Of a stretch of DNA of 64,000 bases, positions 1-14,388 are shown piece after piece (position 1 is the first letter of the stretch; every line of letters starts with the position of its first letter). This stretch comes from Sipunculus nudus (lineage: Eukaryota > Annelida > Sipuncula > Golfingiida > Sipunculidae), in NCBI GenBank assembly GCA_026874595.1, contig CM049321.1, positions 26,957,479-27,021,478 on the forward strand. Direction: 5' to 3'. The notes below the pieces were generated by a model. The model made no database searches and had not been told where the DNA came from. It saw only the letters and a list, made by a program, of their open reading frames with translations. The translations under genes were made by a program, and so were the position numbers.

Positions 1-2862
1 TACATAGCCTCGATCAAGACTGAAGTGCTAGGCTAGTTAATGTAATTCAACGTCAAATCCCATGGCAAGGCCACAAATCTTCTACCGAACCGTCGCTTCC
101 GTTTTTCATGGAGAATCCTAGTATGGGGACCAGATCAATATCCTTAAATTGTGTCCTTGTCTCGATTCCTCAAAGGATTCCCTAATGTAAAATAAACTAT
201 AAATGTTGTGTTAATTTATCTGCACTTTTTCCAGAATTGAAGCGAATTTTTTTTATGTTTTCCTGAAAAACTGTATTATTTCCACACATTGTGTCTCAAC
301 TCGAAAATTCGCTCGGGTCGCACCATTGTATTTACAAGAGCCCGTATACAGAGCACTTAATTTTTCTGGCGTGGCCGAACTGCAAACACACGAGGTTAAC
401 CCGCTACAAACCAACCTCTCGCGGCACTAACCGTAAGGTGGCGTTCTGGACGGATAATATCGGTCAAACAAATTGATCTGTGCTTAATGTCCAGTACGCC
501 AATAGCGCCGTAAAGGGAACAATTCCTGAGTTATACTGATCATTGTCCGGCCAAGGTCAGCACACGGGGAGAGAATCGAAGAGCTTTTGTAAACACTCAG
601 CTGAGGTGGTCGGCGCCCTGGTCCTGTTACCTGCGTCCTTGACCTTGTTATGAGTGTCATCCATGTTTATATGTCTATATGTATAAGAGGTGGTATTTTG
701 AATACCTCTGCCCTTTTAGTTAATGTATTATGGGGGTATCGGTGAACTGTGCCAATGTATAGAAAGGCGATCTTTAGTGTAGCTGGCCTATAATAAAACC
801 CGGTTTCCAAAATGACTTCAAACTACACCAGCAATAATCTTAACTTGGTACGAAAGACCAATACGTATTAGTACCTAAAAATTATTGCAAATGTCTAAAG
901 TTATACAGGATGTTTCCCGATCCAAAGCGGTTTCATTTATATAAAACAAGAAATATTATTTCTCAGACAACTCCATATTTATACCGACAATCTGCCTCGC
1001 TTCCATTTCAGCTCACACAAACCTGCGCCGGAAAATAATCACCTATGGCCACTGACCGTTTTTTCTGTTAGTGATCTATTTTCACTGATGGACGTGAAGA
1101 CGAACAATACTTTCTTCCATGCAGTTAAGTGAAACCTTGAATAGCATTCGCAATCTGACCCATTTGCATGAACGTTGAGTGAAAGGACGTGACGTCACAG
1201 GAAATATAACTGGGGATACACAAAGACAGTGTATTTACGAAGCCCGTGCCGAATTGAAGAATATCCGCACGTGCTCTATGGACAAACTGGGTTGAATGGA
1301 TTTGTTTTCATTCAAACCTTTATATATATGGCGGAAACTACTCTGGTCATCAAAATAAAAGACAGTTTAGAAAAAGTAAAAAAGAGGCATGAGTCGATGA
1401 GAAAGAACAAGCTGTGGGCCATCTAAAATATCACCAGAAATTGAACAGGGTCTGTAAAACCCTTAAGTACCACTGGATTATATTTTTGATTTTTTTTCTA
1501 CCTAAGGTGCCGGCTATATACTTGTAATACTTGTAAGCTCAAAACCATTTATTTGGATTAATCTGTCTCAATACGCGATCTACGCACGATAAGCGTATGA
1601 CTTATCGCTGAATGTCGGATATGTACAAGCAGTCTTGTGGACTACTACGGCAGCCACCGATTACTTACTCCCCGGACAGAGTGCTGACGTGTTAAAGTCT
1701 CCCCTCTGTGGGGACTTCTTGTCAACTTGGCCAATCTTCACGAGAGCCTGTTCATATCGAGGGGACTAATACAATAAAATCGGTCACGTTAGACCACTCT
1801 ATCTCGCGGTATAAACACTTGAACGTCAAATTATATAGAGAGACTCCTCCACCTGTAGCCCCAGCTGTTCATTGATTGATTTATAGACAGTATATATACA
1901 GTTTATACACCTTCAGCAGGTAAACTACTATAAAGTACGCCGTCTCTCACGAATATATCACCCATCACAGTTCCTGATAAGTAGAAGAAATTACTAGACA
2001 GCACATCACTAGATTCGAAATATTACTTGGATCCTGATCATACTTTCACCCCCATCGGACATTTACTCTTAAAGTCGGATATTCGCCTACCTGTCGTGTA
2101 GAATTGATGCGATTCCTTGCTTACTCTCTGTACATATTAATAAACATGCAGTTGGGAATGCCTGTTAAGAAAAGTTCCTTTTTGTACCTCTGTGACAGGT
2201 GTATACTATGCGCTTGTTTATCTGTAAGCTGTTAGTAAATTAAACACAGTGCATGTGACAATGTTTACAACCAGAAAAACAATGTAACCAGAAAGGCCGG
2301 TTACAGAAGTACGGAAGTTGAAAGGGCACTAGTTGCAAAACATCATTTGCTAAACTCTGATTCGTCTGAATGCAGCCAGATGTCCTTATTGAATGTGTTT
2401 GGCCTATTTGACGGGCTCCAACGTTTAACACGTTATAAACGTGAATATAAACAAAATGGGCAGCCTGTCTGAGGTGTAATTGGCATTTTTCTACCCTATT
2501 CTGCCTTATATTATCTCTAGTTAACATATGTCAGATATCGAAACAGGTCCCTTTAATATTCTAAAATCCTTATACCGTGAATGACCACGATGACGCCCTC
2601 GAACCCGAGACAATCCAGTTGTCCCTTTCACGCAGTGGTAGAGAGTCCTTTTAACAAAAACATACCACAGTGACTCAGATTACCTTCAACATAAAGTAAA
2701 CATATTGTTCTTGGGGATTGCCAAAGTCTGCCACAAAGTTTCATCAAATTCCATCCACAACATTTTGAGTGAATTTGCTACCTCACAAAAAATCGGCAAA
2801 AGTGTAATATTGATGACACCCCTATTTTTAGACCGACTTACTAAATAGTGGTCAGTCAATAT
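1..2862. other. gene-free stretch, nothing recognised
   Basis: No open frame longer than about 95 codons, no convincing exon with splice sites and no recognised repeat. Short open frames here look random. A very small or rapidly evolving exon could be missed by eye. Confidence 0.5.

Positions 2863-2863
<1 letters not shown>

Positions 2864-2907
<44 letters not shown>
2864..2907. repeat. (AT)n microsatellite
   Basis: About 22 uninterrupted AT units. Confidence 0.95.
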
Positions 2908-2909
<2 letters not shown>

Positions 2910-4574
2910 TAAGATAGGGATAAGAGTCTACCAACAGCGTCATGGGAAAATTGAGGGACGTGTCTTTCTCAGGAGTGTTGCTTCCACTGCACTTTAACTC
3001 AAATTTAGCAAAATGGGTCAGACAGCTTAAATCATACATGAACTACCATATAATGTGACCTATAACAGACATAACACCCCAATTGTTCTTTGGTGGTAAT
3101 TGCACACAATTATCAAGACAGTTGGCCCATTCAGTACAAATTAACCAGAATAATGGCCTGCCCCCCCCCCCCCCATCCCCTCCCACCCCACGCTGTCATT
3201 GAGTACCATATGAAGCACACGGCAAACTTCGTGCTTCGTGTTTTAATCTATATTTATGAATACTTATAACAACAGTTCGGGCCAATAACTGTTCGGTATG
3301 TACACGCGTCACTGACGCAGGAATGTTCAGTCTGCCCTCCTGAAAGATCCGGAAACACATCATTCTTTGTCCTTGGATACTTTTCTACTGCGTCTTCCGT
3401 GGCGCTTACAAATGTTACAGGTAATGGACCCACTAGTTAACTGTTCTGTCTATCATGAATGGGGATTTTTTTTCATCTACAAATGAGAAAAATGCTATAT
3501 TCTGCTATACACAGTCCAGCATTGTTGCATGTTCAAATGCCACGGATACTTCATCCTTTAAATTACGAATGTAGGACGCGAGGATTGATAAGAAGTCATG
3601 CATGTTACGTTCACATGACCGAATCTGAACTCTGAATGTGCTTTTTTTTAACTGTATTTATACAGCAGCTTGTCTGAACCTACCCCTATTACAAAACTAA
3701 TTTAACGAACATTTGATAATGGCTTGTAACACGTCTTGAATTTATCACAGTTATGTAAGGCTACATTATATGGTGAGAGAATCCTTATAAAAATTCTTTC
3801 AGTATGTACTCTGACCTCCAAGAATATATTCAATGTATGGATTTTCGTCAGGACTTACATAAACATAAGTTACTATATATATACTGTATATACATGAGCC
3901 CTAAATTAATAATCTGGACTGTAAATGCAGTAAAGATATAGGACAGGGTTCGTGTGAATAAGGGCATGGAACATAACAAATTGTCTACATTAATAACGAA
4001 GTACATCAGATTGTTACATATCAATCAAATTAGTAATTTCGTCCTATATGTGGAAGGTGAAAGCTTTAAAAATACACCCAACTTTCTATAACAGAACTTG
4101 TCATTAAAAATATTTGATATCATTCTTTGTTTTGCTTTTTTTCTCAAAATGGATTAAAATAAGTGCCTATCGATGTTATTAATAAACTGTTGCTTAAGAT
4201 CTTGCCAAAGACGTCTAGAGAAGCAACCAACAAGCAACGATAAATAACAGAGCATATGAACATATATACGTTAACACATGTATATACAAACAAGCAGGTA
4301 CCTTAATGAAGTGAGCAATCAGCCACTTCACTTTCTTAATGGACACACACATTTCACTTAAAGAAATAAGAAGCCACTTTGGGCACCGGGGCGACTAATT
4401 ATAGCTTTTATATACCCATACAAGAGCTGGTAATGTTAAATAAATGGATCTAACGAAGGAGGGCATAAACAGAGGCATCATAGTCCAATAACTGCATCTG
4501 GGCACGTTCTTGAGCATACGGACAAGTATTTCTATATATTTCTATATTTTTTATTTATATTTGAATCCCGTATA
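2908..4574. other. intergenic, no gene seen
   Basis: AT-rich sequence with a run of about 14 C near 3161. No coding or mobile-element signal was recognised. Confidence 0.5.
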
Positions 4575-4576
4575 TA

Positions 4577-4878
4577 AAAGAGGCCTACTCCGATACCTGA
4601 CGTCTATTAACTAAAGATAATCTTGTGGGGCCCGCCAAAATTATCAAAACAAATTCAACAAGTGCATCCGGCGGCAAGTTAGATAAGACAGAGCTTTGGA
4701 AACGCCGTTTTGCATAAAGTGACCTTTCCCGTATGTCAACAAAGCTGTGTTTAAAAAACACATTGTTGATAAACAAGTTCATACATCATTCACATGCAGA
4801 GGCGTTATAAAAACTTATCATATCCATAATTATCCTTAGATCATTAATATTTACACAGAGGAAGCCAGAAATCACATA
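4577..4878 (+). repeat. interspersed repeat family X, copy 1
   Basis: Shares several ordered blocks with 17888-18325 and 23058-23545: a block like GGCCTAYTCCGATA, then AACTAAAGATAATC, then a block like GGGGCCCGCCAAAAT, then CATCCGGCGGCAAGT, and at the end a block like AGCCAGAAATCACAT. The blocks occur in the same order and on the same strand in all three places, so this is one dispersed family. No coding capacity is visible. I do not recognise the family; it could be a degraded non-autonomous transposon. The limits are approximate. Confidence 0.7.
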
Positions 4879-7800
4879 AATTCTTTTTCAAAAGGTAGGT
4901 GAATGGGCACCTTTAAGTTCATGGCTTCGCTCATAAAGAGTATAGATAGTTGTGAATACAAATATGGGATCAGAGTTAATCGATGATGGCTGTACGACGA
5001 TGACATGTATTCACCAAGAAACCATAAACGCTGACTCACAAGAATTGTGGTCAACATTCCATTGAGGAATCGTCATTTTCCCTGCAGCACTGACCGGCCA
5101 CTGACCCTTGTGTGCAAAAAGGTCAAACCGAAGGATTAGTGGACATGACGGTTTCGTGTTATGTTGGTTTCTCTTTCTTGTTCAATCTTACTTATATAGA
5201 CTCTCACGCCCGGACTGCGCGGAGTGGACATTCCTCTCACGAAGAACATCGAGTGTACAACGATGTCCACTCGGCATTCCATGATCCACCATTAAACATG
5301 TCAGTGTGTAACTTGGTAGAGACAAACACTTGTGGGCCGACAGGCAACCTGATCTTAAATAATGTCAGTGAATGATGTTGCATGCTTTCACCAATGACCG
5401 AATGTTAAGACTGCGAGTAAATGTTGGTATAAATCATATCTCCCTCTCGGTGGTGTATTAGATTTCATGTGACAAATCGGTCACGTATTTACTAACTGCA
5501 TATTAAAATTTCTTGTCACCCTTTATCTTTTTTTTAGTATTTAATTTAATAAAAGCCTAGGCATATTAATAGCAATATAAAAAGCAACATGGTTAACAGT
5601 AAGTCCATCCAGCAAATGCTGACGACTTGTGTGGTCCGAAATATACATGTAACTATTATTCAGTAAAAGATCCATTATATTAACAACGACGGCCACAGAC
5701 AGGTGAAGTTCAGGAGTACATGCAGTTCAGGTTAAAACATGACATTCTTTATGTATAATGTTTATCAAATCTGCATCATATCCATGTACGTGTTTGCGTA
5801 AAGCTGGTGTAACAAAGAGTAACGAAAACAGTTACCTGTCGTTTGTTGGTTCTCACAAACCTTGTACATATACATTAGTTTGACCGACAGAGACTATATA
5901 CAACAAAGGTGATACCATGGGCAATAAACGGTTGTTTTGGAAATTAAGGCTTTACGATACAATATCTCACGATATGATTTTTATCTCGATACTTCACTCA
6001 CGATACGATACACGACAGTCGGACACAATACGTACAAGTGGTATTATAGAGTCACTGTTTCATTACAGTATCTGGAGTTATAAATCAAGTTTCAAAGTAA
6101 CCATGCTTTCGTCCGAACGCTTCGGGGTTAATGAATAATGAGATGGCCACTTCGATACGGGATACTGCTAACGCAGCTTCTCGTGTAGATGGAGGAGAAA
6201 ACGACTGGCTGGCGCAGCAGGATGCCCGTTTGTGCGGGCAAGTGTGATTCAGCAGGACATTCATTAGCACGGACGAAACTAACAATCCCCACTTTGTTAG
6301 CTAATACACGCATTGTACTTATAATTAATTAATATGATCATTTAAAAAAATACGTAGTTACAATTGTTTGATACCAGAATGTACGACAAATTCAAGGAAA
6401 CTAGCAAAATTTGACGTTTATCAATGACTGAAAGACCCGATGTACGTTTCCCTTATATAATCCTGCCAGGCAGTTGATTCAAGATCAAATTCTAATGCAA
6501 ACCGTGCCGAATGCAGCAATTTCTGATGTCTTTTCTTGTTTCTGTAATATGTTTTAATACAGCATAATAAATATGATAAATAATAAGTATCAGGATGGTC
6601 GGCAATTAAAAACACAGTTCAGTGTCGACACTGCAGCGCTGAATTGGCTGGTCCGGCTGGACGCTAGGGGGCACTAGTTGTTTGCCTGCAGTTTTAAGCA
6701 TGCAGTCATTTACTGCCTCCACACACGAGAGTATCGGTATTACCGATATCCCGTACTGGATTGATCGCGCGGCCTTTAACCAATCAGATGCCGATAAACT
6801 GATTTCAGGCCAATGGTGTTTCGTTTTAAGCGTGCTGGGCACCTGACAATTGTTAAAGGCTGGAGGTTGCGGTTAAATGTTGGGCTTTTGCTGAATGGTC
6901 ATATATGTCGTTTAACGTTTCTATACAGCAACATTTGGTGGTACACATACGACATTAAACTTTGTACTGCGATGTATGGGTGCACTTGCGATTCGTGAAA
7001 ACGCATGTCAACGCGATATGACATTCTTGATATTTTGTAAAAACGTTAATGAGCATTTTTTTTGCGTTGACTGACATAGTCACAGGCGCCGCCGGACATA
7101 TATAGTACCAGGTGCAATCGTAAATAACGTAACTACAAGCAAGCATATATACATACCTGTTTACGATCACGATTCGAAGATGAAAGGTAGGTCTACCAGT
7201 TCGACTTGGCATCGACTTATATAAATATTGTTGGATTTGATGTTCAAAGGTAAAACACTCCGGTTGTCGTTGTCTGATAAACTGTAGCATGCTCACTAAG
7301 CTTAAAGGGACATTATCAGGAGCAATATTATTCCTATTCTTTTAAACTTTCAGTTAGTTTTGCTTTATACAAAAGTATCCCAGCAAAACCATCTAAGCAC
7401 ACAGTCTCATTTCCTCGCATACGACTGTTAAACACCTTGTTATAGCCCTGCGTGTTGGAAAACACAGCCTGTTACCATAACAAGGCCGCTTCACCGGAGG
7501 TCAGATAAAGAGGGGCAACACGCGGTGTTTCAGCCAGTATTATAATTTTATTACATTTTTATTAACCAAGTCAGTAAGGGCATCTCCTGATTGGCATGTG
7601 TTGTGGCTCCGCGCAGCACACGGCCCGACGCACTGTGTGTATGTTGGCACCTGCGATCGCGCCCGCGTCACTGCTTTAAACACTCGTTTACAGGAGTAAG
7701 CAAAGTTTCAAGGCAATATTTTGGCAGGTGCAGATTTCTTTTAAAGGGAAGAAGCTATTTTTCATGTTAACTCAACATGCTTAATAGGAGATTGGGCCCC

Positions 7801-8385
7801 TTTGAGATCTATTCCGATAATGATACGTCTTACATCTAAGAAGGCACGCAAAAATATATACTAATAGACCTGCATTGGTACAGGCTACATAGCCGAGAAC
7901 AGGTAGCTACATTCACATGACGACTAGATATAATCATTCATTCTCACGGTACTACGGCCTGTATGTGCTGCTTGTTATACGTTCACGGATTCCTCTGAAC
8001 CTGTGCTATATACTGTTCCTCGATTTGCGGGTATAAACGATAGTACAGCGGGTCATAACAGTCGCTCATCTTGATACCATGACGACAGGATGAGGAGATA
8101 ATCCTTGCTGATGACAGCAGGTTATAATAAGAAAGGATGTATGTTACGTTAACAATAAAGACCGGGGTGTATACCTCTGATATAATGACGGGGTGGGGCG
8201 CTTCGAAAGGGGTCGTAATCACCTATCACACCACATACATATACGCCAGTACGATCTGATATACAATAAATGGGCGATTATACCAAGAGGTGATATTTTA
8301 TATACCAAGAGGTGTATAAACATATTTACATCTGGTGAAAACATTGAAATAACTTGAAATAACTAGATGTGGTCGGACAATGATC
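4879..8385. other. intergenic, no gene seen
   Basis: Only short random-looking frames. 5950-6020 has a local run of GATACGATAC-like words. No exon or transposon was recognised. Confidence 0.5.
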
Positions 8386-8549
8386 CTCAGAGGGCCCCGC
8401 GTTTCCGCTAGTGCTGGACTAGTTAACATATGGGTGAAAAAATAAGTTAAATTTAAAAAATATGACAAACAGAAACAGGTATTTATCAATATGCATGAGG
8501 GAAAAAAATTCTACTGGATCAAATGAAATTTATGAAGATATGTCTGTAA

Positions 8550-9715
8550 AAAGTGTGCAATAGGAAATCACCGAATGTAGTCTGTTAGCCGTATTTGATT
8601 TTGAGCAAGTCTGTAATTCAATAGGTCTTGAGCCCTCATAGGTACCAACGATCCCTGTAAAATTGGGAAAGCTGCAGTAGGTTGTTGTTGAGTTATCCAT
8701 GCGAAAGGAAATCAGTGATCGGGCTGTGGCGGCCATATTGGAATTCCAAAAGGTCTGAAATTCAATAGGTCTGGAGCCGTTATATGTACCAACCATCCCT
8801 GTAAATTTGGGATAGCTCAAATGTGTTGTTGTTGAGTTATCACGCGTGACAGAAAATCAGCGATCAAGCTGTGGCGGCCATATTGGAATTCAGACAGGTC
8901 TGTTATTCAATAGGTCTGGAGCCCTTATAGGTACCAATCATCCCTGTGAATTTGGGAAAGCTGCAGTAGGTTGTTATTCAGTTATTGCGCGCCAAAGGAA
9001 ATCAGCGATCGGGACACGGCGGCCATATTAGAACTCCAACAGGTCGGTAATTCAATAGGTCTGGAGCCCTCATATGTACCAACCATCCCTGTAAATTTGA
9101 GAAAGCTGCAGTAGGATTGTTGTTATGTTATCACGCGTGAAAGAAAATCAGTTATTGGGCTGTTGCGGCCATATTGGAATTCAAACAGGTCTGTGTTTCA
9201 ATAGGTCTGGGGCCCTCATAATTACAAATCATCCCTCTGAATTTGGGAAAGCTGCAGTAGGTTGTTGTTGAGTTATCGCGCGCGACAGAAAATCAGCGAT
9301 CAAGCTGTGGCGGCCATATTGGAATTCAGACAGGTCTGTTATTCAATAGGTCTGGAGCCCTTATAGGTACAAATCATCCCTGTGAATTTGGGAAAGCTGC
9401 AGCAGGTTGTTGTTTAGTTATTGTGCGCCAAAGGAAATAAGCGATCGGGCTATGGCGGCCATATTGGAATTCCGACAAGTCTGTAATTCGATAGGTCTGG
9501 AGCCACCATAGGAGCCAATCATTCCTGTGAATTTTGGAAAGCTGCAGTAGGTTGTTGTTGAGTTATTTCGTGCATAAGAAAATGAGGATTGGGCTGTGAC
9601 GGCCTTATTGGAATTCCGACATGTCTGTAATTCGATAGGTCTGGAGCCTTATAGGTACCAATCATCCCTGTTAATTTTGGAAAGCTGCAGTATGTTGTTG
9701 TTGAGTTATCGCGCA
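8550..9715 (+). repeat. tandem core repeat, about 146 bp x 8
   Basis: The word AATAGGTCTGGAGCC or a close variant recurs about every 146 bp (near 8619, 8764, 8911, 9052, 9197, 9345, 9491 and 9636). Each copy also carries GGCGGCCATATTGGAATTC, GAAAGCTGCAGTAGG and TTGTTGTTGAGTTAT. The units are diverged by substitutions and a few indels. Open frames across the array are by-products. Confidence 0.9.
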
Positions 9716-9726
9716 CGAAAGAAAGT

Positions 9727-9800
9727 GTCACTGACGGAAGGACGGAAGTACGGAAGTACGGATGGACGGAAGGACGGACGGACGGAAGGACGGACTGACA
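9727..9800. repeat. ACGG-type tetranucleotide tract
   Basis: Imperfect GGAC/GGAAG repeats directly after the last 146-bp unit. This is the microsatellite part of the pearl-like element. Confidence 0.85.
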
Positions 9801-9842
9801 TGGTGATCACTATAGGGCACCGCTTGTCAAGCGGGGCCCTAA

Positions 9843-12800
9843 TAACATATTGGAAATTTGCACTTAACAGCAGGTACAGCGAATGCGACGACGTGGAACA
9901 ATGAAAACTCGAAGGCACCCAGAGACCAAGCCAAGAATATATTCATGCCATGGACCATTTAGTCGATGGTGGCATCACAGGCCAGCTCTTCCACCGGAAC
10001 AAAGGCAGTTCCCATTTGGTGACACCTGTGAACATTGTAGGTGATGGACACATTCACCCCGTTCGGCACATTACAGCACATTTTTCTCGACCGGGACAAA
10101 AAATACACTTAAGAAAATCTCGCAAAGTTATAGAATTTCTGAAAACAATTTGGATCGGGTAGAGATAAAGATTACCTCCCGAATTATTGACTTGTTCCGT
10201 ATAAAGTTGATTTTGTATTGTCCTGACTCACCAGGAAATTTCATTTAAATTCGTTCGTAACGTTTTGAGTAAAGTTGCAATCGGTACCAGACAAGTAACC
10301 AAAGGCAAAAACATAACTCCTCCGTTTCTTGGAGAGGAAAACGACATTCACTATTGCCGTAACATTTAGAAACAACCTCAATGTGTGTGACGGCACGGAA
10401 CGATGAGAATACATTTTGCAAGTAATTGTGGAGGCACGAAACATAGCGTGACACAGAGTATTAGACTTGCACCTAAATGGACTCTTGGTACGTGTAGCCT
10501 ATATAGGTGTGGTGTTTTTATTTGGGAGGGAAGGGCTTGTGCCGGATATGTGTGGTTGAAGTTGTCCTGTGTAAACAGAAAAAAAAGGGAAGTAAACGTG
10601 TAGAAGAATTCACATTTATATGAATGGACCCTTGGGCTGAGATGGTCCGGTGACACAGATAATGAGCAAGTTTTGTGGTGTTCAGTCTTAGCCTGTAAAA
10701 ATGGGTAAAAAATTGTCATTTGTCGCTAACGAGGGTGTCTTGAGGGCACCAGACCGTATAAATTACTCATGCATGCAGGAGAGTGAGGAGACCCCCTGGG
10801 CTGATAAAACAAACGTAACTGTGCACTGTATATACTTCTCTTTGTCGACCACGTTTAATTTACGGGGGATGAGAAAATATGATATATACGTCACATTTAT
10901 ACGCTACTCACCTATAAACGAAGCAGGATTAGAGACAATTACTGATTGAAGCTCTGATAAACCTCATCACATTGTTAATTGTTGCATCTTATAATATCAG
11001 TTGGCTTAAACAGCGAGAAGTTGGGTATAAGTATCGCTCCTAGTATACAAGTTGTCTGCAACGGAAATTATCAGAACGGTTGGATCACTTGAATCAATAA
11101 AATTAGAAACACTCAGAGAACGCATGCCTTCGCCAACATTCTGGATCACCAGACCCGGAATATTACCAGTATCTTGACTTTGATGTGCTTTATACTGAAG
11201 CGCAGGAAATCTTAATTCAAGCTAAAGAAAAATGTGTCTCGCGGCTGATAAACTCGACGTTTGCCTCATCAGTCAGCTCTACCCGCCAAAATAATGGAGG
11301 ATGCAATCAGATCATTCCCTGATTGGAGTCTATATAAAATAATGTTATAGTGATCCAGAGCTGCAACCGTTAATGAGTTGTTTCTTGGCTGTTCCTATTC
11401 TAAATATCTGAAGAATCCTTTTTTTTATCAAAAACATTATTGTGATCCAAATTATCTCAAAGTTGGTTTGCTCCATTCATGTTTCCCTTACCCACAACAA
11501 ACGTTCATGATAACATTTTTAATGAAGTTGTTAACACACAAACAAAACAACCGACCTACAGCGGCCTAAACACGTTTTCTCCAGTGGAGGTAAAGTAATC
11601 AACTCCTTCAATACCTCATTACTAACCGGTACCTTCTTTCACCGCGGCTTCTTTATTGGTACACAAAAAGGGCAGCGTACAAGATATACCTAAGGAAATC
11701 ACGAGTTTATATTCAGCGTGAGTTTATTTACGTTAGCGTAATAAAAATAAATGAATGGTGCTAAATATAACCCATGGTATTACATAACTCACTTATATAA
11801 ACTCGATGTCCAACAAGTAGCATTATAAGACAATCACAGGCTGATTGATGACGTGATCCGGTTATTGAAACATTATCAGTCAAGACTGAGTCATATGTAG
11901 ATCAAAGATATAAGCACTTGGTTGGTTCTTAAGTGTAGCATAATATCTTCTTAAAAGAAAATATCTTATATGCAATAACATCGGAAACACCATCAATTAT
12001 GCGGAGTTTAGACAAGGGTTGTCTCAGGGGCTGACTCCGGGGGGGGGGGGGGGTTCAAAAATTGGGGGCGTCCAAAGGGAGGGACCATCAAAGACCAGTT
12101 TCACTTCCAACAAAACAATGCCATTCATTTAAAGTACATACGCAACTAATTTAAAGTATCAGCCTTCTCATTAATTTGCTCAAGCTTTGCTACGAGAAGC
12201 ATTGAATTGATTTTTTTTTTCTAAATCAATGTTGGATTTTCACCAGAGAAAATGAAGATAAATGATAAAATGTTGTGTTTGCATATTGTTTGCATAAGGG
12301 TTAAGCATATTCAAAATGATATTTTTATTGAAGAAGATGCAATCTGAAAGCAAGATTCTTCGTGTATTGATTTCTCATTTTTCACATTATCTCCCACTGG
12401 TCTGTGACATTCAAGAAATAGCAGTGTGCTCTGTACAGATATGGTACTAATATACACACATATATATGCATTAAACGCTGGTACGAGGAAGAAGCATGTA
12501 TGTGTGTGTGCGTGCATGTGTGCGTGTATGTCATGCCAGACGGACCATGTCCTCACTAAATTTTCCACCGGTGAACGTGCTCATTAGTGTCAGCATCCTG
12601 CAGTGTCCGTCAACTGAACCCAGGAGACCCGTCACGGCTCACTGCACCCTTTTGTCAACAACCACCTTGGCTATATACGGTGGGCGGTCATCGCCTGAGG
12701 AACAAACAGGGGCCAGGTTTTACTCGAGGAGTCCTGGAACCTTAAGTGTAAGGTGAGGACAAGCACTGTTGTAAATAGTTGAGAAGTGTCCGCGTGTCGC

Positions 12801-13474
12801 CCCCTCCCTCAGAAGCTGTGCGCGTAGGTGAGCAGGAACTGGACCGGGTCAGGGCGCCCGCAGATTCGCTGTCCAATGAGTGTGGTTCCCTGGGACAGTG
12901 TCTCGAATAGACATACAATATGTAACATTGGATGGATCAAATTCAATATCTACACGTTCTTCTGGAAAATGTCACACGTTGTGCCCTTGTATTTCCTCCC
13001 CGCATGTGTCACTCTCAATACAACTTACAAAGTCAGGAGTTTAAAATGAAAGCCCGCCCTTTCAATGTAAATGCAACCTGTCAAAATATCGAATACATAA
13101 TATTTGAGTGAAATATCACATTCCTGACCGGAATATGCCGTGTTAGGCATGTGTGAAGGTAAACGTCACTGGCGTGTACGTTAAGACCACTTGTGAAGTC
13201 TCGGGCGAGCACCTGTTTCATTATATTCCAGTTTGGTAGAGGAGTGTGGGGTCACGCCTTGGCGTGGTGAGTGATCTGGAATACTGGATATATGTGTATT
13301 TAATTCGTATAAATCTGAACCAGAGTGTCCAGTTTACTGAGAGGTTTGCTTTGTGTATTTCTATTTTGTGATCTTTGATAATTTATATATAAATTTTCAC
13401 AAGAAAATACCTGTTATACGGTATATATGCATGCATATGTGCCCTCATTAGCAAGATGTGCATGTTTCTGATTT

Positions 13475-13475
<1 letters not shown>
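9843..13475. other. intergenic, no gene seen
   Basis: Contains a G homopolymer of about 15 near 12040. Frames at 10241-10719 and 12311-12756 overlap on both strands and have no splice context, so they are not called. No mobile element was recognised. Confidence 0.5.

Positions 13476-13476
<1 letters not shown>

Positions 13477-13526
<50 letters not shown>
13477..13526. repeat. (AT)n microsatellite
   Basis: About 25 uninterrupted AT units. Confidence 0.95.
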
Positions 13527-13529
<3 letters not shown>

Positions 13530-14349
13530 ACATAGGTGTTATATGTTACACTGGCACTACATTATCATGGACATTCAAACACTGCGACTACTCGCCCATG
13601 AAACCCATGCGTTACAGTTAATTGTCTTTCTCCGCGCATGGTTAACTGTCCATGGATATAAATAAAGCTTTCGAAGGTGTTAATACATTATAAAGGTAAT
13701 ACTCACCAACTGATATTAACAGATAAATAATAAAAGACAGATTGCTTAATAAATCGAGTCTAAGACGCGGCTATACATACACTATATAGAGCTTGAAAAC
13801 GGAAGCTGCAGTGACAGATTGTGGACACTCCTTTGAAAACAAACACATCAATGTACAAGCAAGTCTGTAAACTCCTTGGTACAAGGTATGATACTATATA
13901 GTATGTTAGTGACCTGAATGAACCTGAAAGCAAACGGTTCATTAACAACCTAGGTCAGGTTCTACGAATGTTAACGTTACGTGTGCGAAAATGTTGCGTG
14001 AGAGAGAGACAGACAGACAGACAGTCTTTGCACAGCCACTAACCTATTGTCTATCTTGGAACGTTCACACACACACACACACACATATATACACAGCTTG
14101 AATACATGATTTCAGTTAACTGCAGTCGAACCTTGTATCATCAGGTAACGTCCCAACCGTTATGTTCCTTAACTGGGTTAATGGCATGTAATTTATCACT
14201 CAAGCAGAGCTTATAATAAGGACCTAACAGACTCTTTTATATTTTACTGGAATAACAACACTCTGTGAGACATAAAAGTATATAACCCTGCAGAGACAGG
14301 CACATAAAGAAAACTCCGTTATTTGCATCTTTCTGTATACAGCGCAAAA

Positions 14350-14388
<39 letters not shown>

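Larger units (their letters stand above)
8388..9842 (+). mobile_element. pearl-like / Helitron-type non-autonomous element
   Basis: The unit consists of a left flank, about eight tandem core repeats (8550-9715), an ACGG-type microsatellite (9727-9800) and a short right end. The right end carries a perfect hairpin CCGCTT-GTC-AAGCGG at 9820-9834, followed after a few bases by CTAA at 9839-9842 and then T. This fits the Helitron 3' signature (hairpin, CTRR, insertion next to T). The left side near 8392 contains AGGGCCCCGCG, the inverse of the right-end GCGGGGCCCT. Elements of the bivalve 'pearl' group have the same plan: tandem repeats of about 150-160 bp followed by an ACGG or ACTG microsatellite. 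No protein is encoded, so it would depend on an autonomous partner. The 5' end is not defined. Confidence 0.6.
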
